This document shows, piece by piece, positions 42,467 to 49,183 of a DNA stretch of 54,736 nucleotides. A program made the translations under genes and the position numbers. This stretch comes from Candidatus Gottesmanbacteria bacterium GW2011_GWC1_43_10 (GTDB taxonomy: Bacteria > Patescibacteriota > Microgenomatia > UBA10105), in contig LCEX01000016.1 in the NCBI GenBank assembly GCA_000995415.1, forward strand, positions 1 to 54,736, in the 5' to 3' direction. Positions within the stretch are counted from its first letter, which is position 1, and every line of letters begins with the position of its first letter. Below the pieces are notes generated by a model. It saw nothing but the letters and a program-made list of their open reading frames with translations, was not told where the DNA came from and did no database searches.

Positions 42467-42916
42467 TTATTGATCAGTCTTCTCAGAATCTCTGTAAATA
42501 TCGACAGCCAGACGGGAATATTTTTTTATTGTTTCAATCTCTTGCGGACTCTTTTCCTCTAAGTAGTCCTTTCCACGCTTTGATCTGTCATAAGACTGGG
42601 TTGCTTGATGAAGAAAATGAAAAGTATGCTGAATTGTTTCAGAGAGAGCTTCTTTTACAGTTCTCCCGGGCCAATCATGGACGTTAGTTTCTCTTTTCCA
42701 ATATGACTTAAACCAATCTGTGACCAACTGACTTTCCAAAAATATCGGAAATTCTTGAAGAACTTGATCTATACTCAAACCTGTACGGTGAGTTTGTAAA
42801 TATCGATTGATTGCATCAGGTTGAAAGTACTGCTCTTTGACAAAAGCCAGAACCTTTTCAACCGGTGAAGCCATGGTTAATGTTTCTTGACTCATATCAA
42901 AATGCAACTGAGACAA
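42467..42916 (-). CDS. helical protein of unknown function
   Basis: 149 residues predicted mostly alpha-helical, rich in aromatic and charged residues (W-F-K-S-Y-W-K-R-E, HTFHFLHQATQSYDRSKRGKDYLEE). No known motif, signal peptide or TM segment. Starts at Met 9 or Met 15 are also possible. It lies between the unknown gene at 41580 and tRNA-Glu, and I infer no function. Confidence 0.45.
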   Translation of the reverse strand: MSQLHFDMSQETLTMASPVEKVLAFVKEQYFQPDAINRYLQTHRTGLSIDQVLQEFPIFLESQLVTDWFKSYWKRETNVHDWPGRTVKEALSETIQHTFHFLHQATQSYDRSKRGKDYLEEKSPQEIETIKKYSRLAVDIYRDSEKTDQ

Positions 42917-42963
42917 CCTCGGGAGTGATTGGGATAGTTCTGACAGCTATTTTATTTACTTTG

Positions 42964-43037
42964 TAGCGCGTGCGGGAGTCGAACCCGCGATTTGTTGGTT
43001 GAGAACCAACCGTCCTAGGCCACTAGACGAACGCGCC
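42964..43037 (-). tRNA. tRNA-Glu (CTC anticodon)
   Basis: A 74-nt cloverleaf on the minus strand: acceptor GGCGCGT/ACGCGCT, anticodon stem GTTGG/CCAAC with loop TTCTCAA (anticodon CTC, reads GAG), and T-arm CGGGTTCGACTCCCG. The CCA end is not encoded. The divergent promoter shares its -35 region with greA. Confidence 0.93.
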
Positions 43038-43057
43038 ATTAATAGATTTAGACCTCA

Positions 43058-43087
43058 ATTATAACCTAAATTTGCCCTACTTGACAA
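43058..43087 (-). promoter_or_regulatory. tRNA-Glu promoter TTGTCA-N18-TATAAT
   Basis: On the minus strand TTGTCA (43087-43082) and TATAAT (43063-43058) are 18 bp apart. The start point would be about 14 nt before the tRNA 5' end. The -35 hexamer overlaps the greA -35 on the other strand by five bases. Confidence 0.75.
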
Positions 43088-43109
43088 GAAAAATCGTACC
43101 TCGTATACT
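43081..43109 (+). promoter_or_regulatory. greA promoter TTGACA-N17-TATACT
   Basis: A near-consensus promoter: TTGACA 43081-43086, a 17-bp spacer and TATACT 43104-43109. The predicted start is at about 43116, giving an 85-nt leader before greA, unusually long for this window. Confidence 0.85.
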
Positions 43110-43152
43110 GTCCCAACTGTTGAGTTTTGTGGCTAAATAACCACTCACCAGA

Positions 43153-43188
43153 GGCCCCAGCCAGAGAGAGTTTGCGGGGCTATTTTTT
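43153..43188 (+). terminator. attenuator-like hairpin in the greA leader
   Basis: GGCCCC-A-GC (43153-43161) pairs with GCGGGGCT (43174-43181) with one bulged A, followed by A and T6 (43183-43188), 11 nt before greA. The shape is that of an intrinsic terminator inside the leader, so much transcription may stop before greA and yield a short leader RNA. Confidence 0.6.
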
Positions 43189-43205
43189 GTAAAAAGGATA
43201 TGCAT

Positions 43206-43667
43206 ATGCCAAATCAATTTCTTCTCACAGCCGAAGGTTTGGAAAAAATTAAACAAGAGTTCGACTTGCTCGTAAACGGGAAACGGCCGGAATGCGTCAA
43301 ACGCGTAGCCGCAGCCCGGGAACAAGGCGACTTGTCAGAAAACAGCGAATACGCCGCAGCCCGGGAAGAGCTGTCATTTATCGATGGCCGGATTTTGGAA
43401 CTAGAAGAGATCATTCACAATGCCAAACTGATTTCCCACCAGCACTCCAAATCTGCTGTCGATATGGGTTGTCAGGTGACGCTACATGTTGATAGCCGAA
43501 AAGACGTTTTTACGATCGTCGGTGAATGGGAAGCCGATCCCAAACAGAAAAAGATCTCGCACTCCTCACCTCTGGGTAAGGCACTCATGGGTAAACGTGT
43601 TGGAGATGAAATTGAAGTACAGGCGCCGGCGGGTAAGCTACGATATAAAATACTACATATCGAATAA
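43206..43667 (+). CDS. greA: transcription elongation factor GreA
   Basis: 153 residues from ATG 43206 (an ATG two codons earlier at 43200 is also possible). The N-terminal coiled coil has R-E-Q-G-D-L-S-E-N-S-E-Y-x-A-A-R-E, whose Asp and Glu at the tip promote RNA cleavage by stalled RNA polymerase, and the C-terminal FKBP-like domain has SSPLGKALMGKRVGDEIEV. It rescues backtracked transcription complexes. AAAAAGGA precedes the start. It has its own promoter, an attenuator-like leader and a clear terminator, so it is monocistronic. Confidence 0.95.
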   Translation: MPNQFLLTAEGLEKIKQEFDLLVNGKRPECVKRVAAAREQGDLSENSEYAAAREELSFIDGRILELEEIIHNAKLISHQHSKSAVDMGCQVTLHVDSRKDVFTIVGEWEADPKQKKISHSSPLGKALMGKRVGDEIEVQAPAGKLRYKILHIE

Positions 43668-43684
43668 TTAGAAAAAATCCACCA

Positions 43685-43708
43685 AACCCGCGATCAGGCG
43701 GGTTTTTT
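43685..43708 (+). terminator. intrinsic terminator of greA
   Basis: Stem AACCCGC (43685-43691) / GCGGGTT (43698-43704), six-base loop, T6 at 43703-43708, 18 bp after the greA stop. Confidence 0.88.
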
Positions 43709-43718
43709 GGTATTACGT

Positions 43719-43724
43719 TATAAT
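43719..43724 (+). promoter_or_regulatory. TATAAT box upstream of lysS
   Basis: TATAAT ends 12 nt before the ATG at 43737, leaving a leader of only about 5 nt and no Shine-Dalgarno site. No strong -35 hexamer is found. Confidence 0.5.
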
Positions 43725-43736
43725 AGTATAAAACCT

Positions 43737-46076
43737 ATGTTCTGGGCTGATCGAATCGCAAAAACCATTATAGATTCTGGAAAGTATAAACCCTATTGGG
43801 TGGATGATATGAAGACGCCGTCAGGCAGGATTCATGTCGGTTCTCTTCGTGGCGTGATCATTCACGACTTGGTTTATAAAGCGTTACTTGATGCGGGGAA
43901 CAGTGCGACTTTTACTTATGTCTTTGAAGACCAGGATCCGATGGACGCCTTGCCGCATTATTTAGATGCAAACAAGTGGAGTCAGTATTTAGGCCAACCT
44001 CTTTTTACGATTCCTTCTCCGGATGATAAGGCTCCCAGTTTCGCGCATTTTTATGCCAATGAATTTCAGGAAGTATTTAATAAAATTGGGGCAACACCCC
44101 AGATTCTCTGGAGTGGTGATTTGTACCGTAGCGGACGGATGAATGAGGGAATCAAAACCTGTTTAGATAAAGTAGCCATTATTCGCGAAATTTACAACGA
44201 AACTTACAAAAAAAGAATGGCCGATGACTGGTATCCGTTTCAGGTGATGTGTCCCAAATGCCAGAAAGAATCAACCACCCGTGTGACTCATTGGGATGGC
44301 AAAGAAGTGACATTTGCTTGCAAAGTAGACGCAGTTGAGTGGACGCGCGGTTGCGGATTCAAAGGCAAAATTTCTCCATTTAGTGGAGGAGGCGAGTATC
44401 ACGGAAAACTTTCCTGGAAAGTGGAATGGCCGGTCAAATGGATGGTGATTGGAGTGACAGTTGAAGGAGCGGGTAAAGACCATATGAGTGCCGGTGGTTC
44501 ACATGACATTGCCAAATTGATTTGTGATCGGGTACTCCACTTCCCCGTTCCATATCCGGTCGCGTATGAATTTTTTTTGATTGGCGGCAAGAAAATGTCT
44601 TCGAGTAAAGGTTTGGGGTCATCTTCCAAAGAAGTTTCCGAGATTTTGCCGCCCTACTTACTCCGGTTTTTATTTACGCGAACTGATTTTAACCAAACAA
44701 TTGATTTTGATCCGGTTGTTAATATGTATATCCCGGATTTATTTGATGAATATGATCGGTGTTGGCAGGCATATATTGAAAATGGGGACGAGAATCTGGC
44801 GCGGGCATTTATACTAGCTCAAATTAGTAAGGTGCCCGATAAAGAAAAAATATTTATTCCGCGATTTAAGGATGTAGCCAATTACATCGAGCATCCAAAT
44901 GTTGATTTAAAACAAAAATTTGCAGAAATTAAAGGTTCGGTATTGACTGTCGCCGAAGAAAAAATATTGGCCGAACGTGAACAATACGCTCGGATTTGGA
45001 TCGGTAAATATGCCCCCCCAGAATACAAGATGCAAATGGTTAAGAAACTACCGGAACAAGTTGGGCATTTGACGGATGAGCAGAAAAAATATCTGGCAAA
45101 AATCGTGAGTTTGATTGAAGTAGATATGACTGCGGACAAATTGCAGTTAGCTCTTTATAATTTGGCAAAAGAATCACAGCTTGAAACTAAACAAGCTTTT
45201 GCTGCTATTTATACTGCATTTATTGGGAGCACTCATGGGCCCCGGGCTGCCTGGTTTTTGTTGCAATATCCCAAAGAACAGGTGATTGAGCGTCTCAAAG
45301 AAGCGAGCGTGGATTCTGGGCTTGCCTCGCCGACAGGCAGGCGCACTACGTTTGCCAGAATGACAACTAATTCAACAGTTCCGATAACTCAGCGACCCGA
45401 TTTATTTTCTATTTCAGATGACATAAAGATAAAATATCCTTCTATTTCAGTTGGTATTGCACTTATTAAAAATGTTCACATCGCAAAAACCAATCCGCAA
45501 CTAGAGTTGGAAAAGAAAGAACTCTTAGTCACTTTGCAGGCGTTAACTACCGAGCAACTCGGAAAATATCCAGAAGTTGTTAGTTATAGAAAACTGTACA
45601 AGGAAATGGGTATTGACTGGCATTCACGAAGACCTTCCCCTGAAGCACTGCTTAGACGAGTGGTACTCGGTAAAGGCTTATATACGGTTAACACCTGTGT
45701 CGATGCTTATAATTTAGTAGTGATGAAACATCGGGTGTCAGTGGGTGCATTTGATGCAGACAATATTAAGTTTCCCACTGTATTACGTTTTGCAGGGGAG
45801 GGTGATCAAATATTACTACTTGGCGATTCAGAACCAACAAAATATCATAGCTCTGAAATTACCTATTATGATGGGGAGGGTGGTTACAATATTGATTTCA
45901 ATTTTCGGGATGCGCAAAGAACTAAGGTGACAGAAAAAACTAAAAATTTGTGGATCAATGTCGATGGAGTGTTTGATATTACCCCCGAACAAGTATACCA
46001 GTCGCTTCAAGAATCAGTTGAGTTAATTACCAAATATTGCGGAGGAACTGTTGAAGTCATAGGAGTGGTGAAATAA
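43737..46076 (+). CDS. lysS: class I lysyl-tRNA synthetase fused to a B3/B4 editing-like domain
   Basis: 779 residues. About 1-524 is a class I (archaeal-type) LysRS: T-P-S-G-R-I-H-V-G (HIGH variant), a zinc-binding Cys cluster (M-C-P-K-C-Q-K and RGCGFKG) and K-M-S-S-S-K-G. About 565-779 matches the B3/B4 domain of PheRS beta and standalone editing proteins: YRKLYKEMGIDWHSRRPSPEALLRRVVLGKGLYTVNTCVDAYNLV is the hallmark region, with RTKVTEKTKNLWINVDGV further on. The two parts are joined by about 40 residues, of which about 19 are encoded by a REP-like element (45309-45366). It charges tRNA-Lys, and editing of mischarged tRNA by the C-terminal part is inferred. ATG 43737 is chosen because it matches the family start. 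Confidence 0.88.
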   Translation: MFWADRIAKTIIDSGKYKPYWVDDMKTPSGRIHVGSLRGVIIHDLVYKALLDAGNSATFTYVFEDQDPMDALPHYLDANKWSQYLGQPLFTIPSPDDKAPSFAHFYANEFQEVFNKIGATPQILWSGDLYRSGRMNEGIKTCLDKVAIIREIYNETYKKRMADDWYPFQVMCPKCQKESTTRVTHWDGKEVTFACKVDAVEWTRGCGFKGKISPFSGGGEYHGKLSWKVEWPVKWMVIGVTVEGAGKDHMSAGGSHDIAKLICDRVLHFPVPYPVAYEFFLIGGKKMSSSKGLGSSSKEVSEILPPYLLRFLFTRTDFNQTIDFDPVVNMYIPDLFDEYDRCWQAYIENGDENLARAFILAQISKVPDKEKIFIPRFKDVANYIEHPNVDLKQKFAEIKGSVLTVAEEKILAEREQYARIWIGKYAPPEYKMQMVKKLPEQVGHLTDEQKKYLAKIVSLIEVDMTADKLQLALYNLAKESQLETKQAFAAIYTAFIGSTHGPRAAWFLLQYPKEQVIERLKEASVDSGLASPTGRRTTFARMTTNSTVPITQRPDLFSISDDIKIKYPSISVGIALIKNVHIAKTNPQLELEKKELLVTLQALTTEQLGKYPEVVSYRKLYKEMGIDWHSRRPSPEALLRRVVLGKGLYTVNTCVDAYNLVVMKHRVSVGAFDADNIKFPTVLRFAGEGDQILLLGDSEPTKYHSSEITYYDGEGGYNIDFNFRDAQRTKVTEKTKNLWINVDGVFDITPEQVYQSLQESVELITKYCGGTVEVIGVVK
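45309..45366. repeat. REP-like element at the LysRS/B3-B4 junction
   Basis: GGATTCTGG ... CCAGAATGAC with a GCCTCGCCGACAGGCAGGC core, the same ends as the elements inside the acyl-CoA synthetase gene. It encodes V-D-S-G-L-A-S-P-T-G-R-R-T-T-F-A-R-M-T in frame. Confidence 0.75.
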
Positions 46077-46161
46077 TCAATAAACAACAGTATCGATACA
46101 AAAATACTAATGGATACTAATTAACCTGAGTTAAGAAATGAATGAAGCTAAATTACTCATT

Positions 46162-46234
46162 GTCATTCCCGACCTGATCGGGAATCTATAAAAATAAAGT
46201 ATTTAGCGGATTCCCAGCTTTTACCGGGAATGAC
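46162..46234. repeat. REP-like inverted repeat (GTCATTCCCG family)
   Basis: GTCATTCCCGACCTGATCGG... and ...TTACCGGGAATGAC form the outer arms, with a CCCGACCTGATCGGG hairpin. It lies between lysS and rdgB. Confidence 0.85.
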
Positions 46235-46297
46235 AAGTTATAATGACTAGAATAGTAACAACCCATTTCGTAACTCAAGCTATATTAACATCGATAC

Positions 46298-46915
46298 ATG
46301 AGCAAATTATTAATCGCCACTACCAACCCTGGTAAACTTGCAGAATTTAAACAATTTCTTGCAGATGTGCCAATTGAGATAGTTAGTCTTTCCGATGTAT
46401 CGATACATCGGAAACCTGAAGAAACTGGAAAAACATTTGAAGAGAACGCGATTTTAAAAGCCAATTTTTATCAAAAACTCACAGGACTTCCAACACTGGC
46501 TGATGATGGGGGATTTGAAATCGATGCATTGGATGGAGAACCTGGAATTAAATCCCACAGGTGGGTTAACCCAGAACGGGAAAGCAGTGATGAGGAATTA
46601 ATTACATACACCATAAAACGACTAACCGGAATTCCCCTGGACCAGCGCGGAGCCAAACTGCGTTTAGTATTGGCTCTAGTTTTATCAGATGGAAACACAC
46701 ATACTGTAGAAGCAAAAATTAGGGGAATTGTTCCCCTCAAACCAGGAACACATCGGACTGAAGGATTTCCTTATCGTTCACTCCTGTTTTTGCCGGAAAT
46801 AAACAAATTCTATGATAAACAGTTGCTTACTGTAGCTGAAAACGAGCAGTACAATCACCGCAAAAAGGCAGTAGAACAACTAAAACCTATTATTGACAGA
46901 TTATTGACAAGCTAG
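46298..46915 (+). CDS. rdgB: RdgB/HAM1-type non-canonical purine NTP pyrophosphatase
   Basis: 205 residues: the signature start L-L-I-A-T-T-N-P-G-K-L-A-E-F (S/T-x-N-x-x-K), ETGKTFEENAILKA, A-D-D-G-G-F-E-I-D-A-L-D-G-E-P-G-I and a C-terminal part with R-T-E-G-F-P-Y-R. It hydrolyses dITP, XTP and similar nucleotides to protect DNA. A TATATT box (46281-46286) ends 11 nt before the ATG, another short-leader start. The promoter of the next transcript begins inside its last codons. Confidence 0.9.
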   Translation: MSKLLIATTNPGKLAEFKQFLADVPIEIVSLSDVSIHRKPEETGKTFEENAILKANFYQKLTGLPTLADDGGFEIDALDGEPGIKSHRWVNPERESSDEELITYTIKRLTGIPLDQRGAKLRLVLALVLSDGNTHTVEAKIRGIVPLKPGTHRTEGFPYRSLLFLPEINKFYDKQLLTVAENEQYNHRKKAVEQLKPIIDRLLTS

Positions 46916-46931
46916 AAAATAGACGTATACT
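46904..46931 (+). promoter_or_regulatory. promoter TTGACA-N16-TATACT of the structured leader
   Basis: TTGACA (46904-46909) lies in the last codons of rdgB and TATACT at 46926-46931, with a 16-bp spacer. The predicted start is about 46938. Confidence 0.8.
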
Positions 46932-46937
46932 ATATGA

Positions 46938-47112
46938 AGGATAGAACAAGCGTTTGAGACAGCTTCCAACTGTCGATGCTTCCCGATAGACCTTATTATT
47001 TTAAATAAATCGGGACGGGAGAGTCCGTAATAACTCAAATTAAGTATTGTTAGGGTGGCATCTTTCCGACTTAGTCGGGACCATAACACGCATATAGTAT
47101 GCGTGTTTTTTT
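46938..47112 (+). ncRNA. structured leader RNA, candidate T-box (serine type)
   Basis: About 175 nt from a strong promoter to an intrinsic terminator. Predicted parts: hairpin AAGC...GACAG-CTTCCAA-CTGTC...GCTT, hairpin CCCGAT...ATCGGG, hairpin GGAC/GTCC, then an antiterminator-like element. In that element lower helix GTTAGGG (47049-47055) / CCATAAC (47081-47087) and upper helix TTCCGAC (47064-47070) / GTCGGGA (47074-47080) flank a 7-nt bulge TGGCATC (47056-47062). The T-box bulge consensus is UGGNACC, so six of seven match, and N = C would pair with the G73 of tRNA-Ser. The loop CTTCCAA contains TCC, a Ser codon. Canonical Stem I features are not clear, and the overlap with the terminator stem is only three bases, so the call is tentative. 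Confidence 0.4.
47086..47112 (+). terminator. intrinsic terminator just before the phosphatase gene
   Basis: Stem ACACGCATA (47086-47094) / TATGCGTGT (47098-47106), three-base loop, T7 ending at 47112, only 8 nt before ATG 47121. The downstream genes can be read only by passing this terminator or from an unseen promoter. Confidence 0.88.
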
Positions 47113-47120
47113 ATAGAAGT

Positions 47121-47759
47121 ATGACAAAAATTTATTTAGTCAGACATGGAGAATCTGTTGCCAATACCCAAGGAATTTATCAAGGTATTACATATAATAC
47201 ACCTTTATCTGATCTTGGGAGTCAACAAGCACGAGCACTAGCTGGGCGCTTTCAAAACACGACCATCAGCAAAATAATCGCCAGCCCACTTGAACGAACT
47301 CACCAAACGGCAAGTATTGTGGGTTCTTCTAAACAAATAAATATTGAAATAGAAAAAAATATTATTGAAACCAATCATGGACTTTGGGAAGGAGAACATA
47401 AAAATACTATTGCCCAAAATTGGCCTGATCTTTATAAAAAATGGCAAAAATTTCCATCAGGGGTCCAATTTCCTGACGGCGAACATTTTTTAGATACCCA
47501 AAAACGGGTTTTGAATTGGTGGAAGAAAGTTGTCTCCGATAACTCGCATAATTTATTGGTCGTGTCTCACGATAATATTATTCGGATCATCATTGCCAAA
47601 GTTTTGAATATGAAACTCAACCGGATCTGGAAGTTTCATTTACATCCGACAGCGGTGACAGTCATTGATGTTGAAGCCGGCAATGCAGGTTTGGTTGATC
47701 TAAATAATGCCAGTCATCTAGGGAATTTACAAACCAATCTTGCATTACATGCATTGTAA
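47121..47759 (+). CDS. histidine phosphatase (phosphoglycerate-mutase-like)
   Basis: 212 residues of the histidine phosphatase superfamily: L-V-R-H-G-E-S-V-A-N at the start (phospho-His), P-L-S-D-L-G-x-Q-Q-A-x-A-L, A-S-P-L-E-R-T-x-Q-T-A, E-T-N-H-G-L-W-E-G (proton donor) and V-V-S-H-D-N-I-I-R. Related enzymes act on 3-phosphoserine, alpha-ribazole phosphate or sugar phosphates. Its place directly ahead of serS, after a possible serine T-box, makes phosphoserine phosphatase attractive, but this is inference. The start at 47121 fits the family and lies 8 nt after the terminator. Confidence 0.82.
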   Translation: MTKIYLVRHGESVANTQGIYQGITYNTPLSDLGSQQARALAGRFQNTTISKIIASPLERTHQTASIVGSSKQINIEIEKNIIETNHGLWEGEHKNTIAQNWPDLYKKWQKFPSGVQFPDGEHFLDTQKRVLNWWKKVVSDNSHNLLVVSHDNIIRIIIAKVLNMKLNRIWKFHLHPTAVTVIDVEAGNAGLVDLNNASHLGNLQTNLALHAL

Positions 47760-47812
47760 ATGTATGCTTGTCGTGATTAATGTTTGAGCGAAGTGAGAAC
47801 TGACGCATTTGT

Positions 47813-47872
47813 GTCATTCCCGCGCAGGCGGGAATCCATTTGTATAGATCCCCGATCGGAGTCGGGGATGAC
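47813..47872. repeat. REP-like repeat between phosphatase and serS
   Basis: GTCATTCCCGCGCAGGCGGG ... CCCGATCGGAGTCGGGGATGAC; two hairpins of the GTCATTCCCG family. Confidence 0.8.
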
Positions 47873-47905
47873 AATATTTTTAACTTCGTTCTAGGAGTAA
47901 ATAAT

Positions 47906-49183
47906 ATGTTAGACATCAAATTTATCCGGGACAATTTAGAACTTTGTAAAAATGCTGCCAAAAATAAAAATCGGGTAGTGGAGTGGGAAAAATTATTACA
48001 ACTTGACGACAGACGGCGAGAACTGATTAGGCAAGTTGAAACACTTAGAGCAGAAAGAAATGAAATTAGTTCACAGTCTGCAGTTTCGGCCAAAGGCCGA
48101 TCCGCCTTTGGCGGACGAAGTTCGCAGTTAAGAGGAAAAGAAATAAAAGGCGAGTTGAAAAAGCTGGAAGAAGAGTTGCGAACTGTTGAACAGGAATTTA
48201 CCCAACTCATGTACACCGTTCCCAATGTGCCTGACAAAAGCGTTCCGGTGGGAAAAGATAGCACCGGCAATGTGGAGATCAAAAAATGGGGGGAACCGAC
48301 AAAATTTTCTTTCAAGCCAAAAGACCATATCCAACTCGCAAAAGAATTAGATCTTATTGATTTTGAACGCGGGGTAAAAGTTGGTGGGTACCGGGCTTAT
48401 TTCCTCAAAAATGAAGCCGCACTTTTGGAAATGGCGATACTTATGTACGCCTATCAAAAGTTAGTTAAAAAAGGCTATATACCCCTCATTGCTCCGAGTA
48501 TATTAAATGAATTTACACTTTTTGGCATTGGACAATTTCCGTGGGGGAGAGAAGAAGTATATCATTTGGAAAAAGATGATAAATATTTGGCTGGCACGGC
48601 CGAACAACCGGTCACCGCTTATTTTGCAAATGAAATTCTAAATGAAAAAGATCTACCCAAAAAGTTTGTGGCTTTTTCTCCCTGTTTCCGGCGTGAAGCC
48701 GGCAGTTATGGAAAAGATACTAAAGGCGCATACCGCGTGCATCAATTTAACAAAATTGAGCAAGTGATCATTTCCACAAACGACATGAGTAAATCCTTTG
48801 AGCTGCATGAAGAGTTGTTACGAAATTCTGAAGAAATTTTACAAGATCTCAAACTACCATATCGCGTGTTACTTATGTGTACCGGTGACATGGGCGAGCC
48901 CCAGGTAAAAAAATATGATGTCGAAACCTGGATGCCCAGTCGCGTGGCGTATGGTGAAACGATGTCAAATTCGGTCATGGGTGATTTCCAAACCAGAAGA
49001 CTGAAAATCCGTTATCGCACAAAAGACGGCCAAACTCTTTTTTGCCACTCATTAAATAATACCGCAATTGCCTCACCGCGGATTCTTATACCCATTTTAG
49101 AAAATTATCAAAATTCAGATGGATCTGTGACAATCCCTGAAGTGCTTAGGCTATACTTAGGCAAAGACAAGATTTCGCGATGA
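47906..49183 (+). CDS. serS: seryl-tRNA synthetase with a repeat-encoded insert in the tRNA arm
   Basis: 425 residues: MLDIKFIRDNLE start, N-terminal coiled-coil arm (about 30-110) and the class II core with TAEQPVTAYFANEILNEKDLPKKFVAFSPCFRREAGSYG (motif 2), HQFNKIEQV, and E-T-M-S-N-S-V-M-G-D-F-Q-T-R-R-L and NNTAIASPRILIPILENYQ (motif 3). It charges tRNA-Ser. Residues about 61-70 (A-K-G-R-S-A-F-G-G-R) come from two adjacent palindromes (48087-48115) placed near the tip of the arm that grips tRNA-Ser. TAGGAG lies upstream of ATG 47906. Its TGA overlaps the next ATG (ATGA). Confidence 0.95.
   Translation: MLDIKFIRDNLELCKNAAKNKNRVVEWEKLLQLDDRRRELIRQVETLRAERNEISSQSAVSAKGRSAFGGRSSQLRGKEIKGELKKLEEELRTVEQEFTQLMYTVPNVPDKSVPVGKDSTGNVEIKKWGEPTKFSFKPKDHIQLAKELDLIDFERGVKVGGYRAYFLKNEAALLEMAILMYAYQKLVKKGYIPLIAPSILNEFTLFGIGQFPWGREEVYHLEKDDKYLAGTAEQPVTAYFANEILNEKDLPKKFVAFSPCFRREAGSYGKDTKGAYRVHQFNKIEQVIISTNDMSKSFELHEELLRNSEEILQDLKLPYRVLLMCTGDMGEPQVKKYDVETWMPSRVAYGETMSNSVMGDFQTRRLKIRYRTKDGQTLFCHSLNNTAIASPRILIPILENYQNSDGSVTIPEVLRLYLGKDKISR
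48087..48115. repeat. paired palindromes inside serS
   Basis: CGGCCAAAGGCCG (48087-48099) and TCCGCCTTTGGCGGA (48101-48115) lie in frame within the region coding the tRNA-binding coiled coil. Confidence 0.85.

Noticed and set aside
43685-43708. Riboswitch upstream of lysS
   Set aside because: The hairpin with T6 is a plain terminator for greA, and the lysS transcript starts after it with almost no leader.
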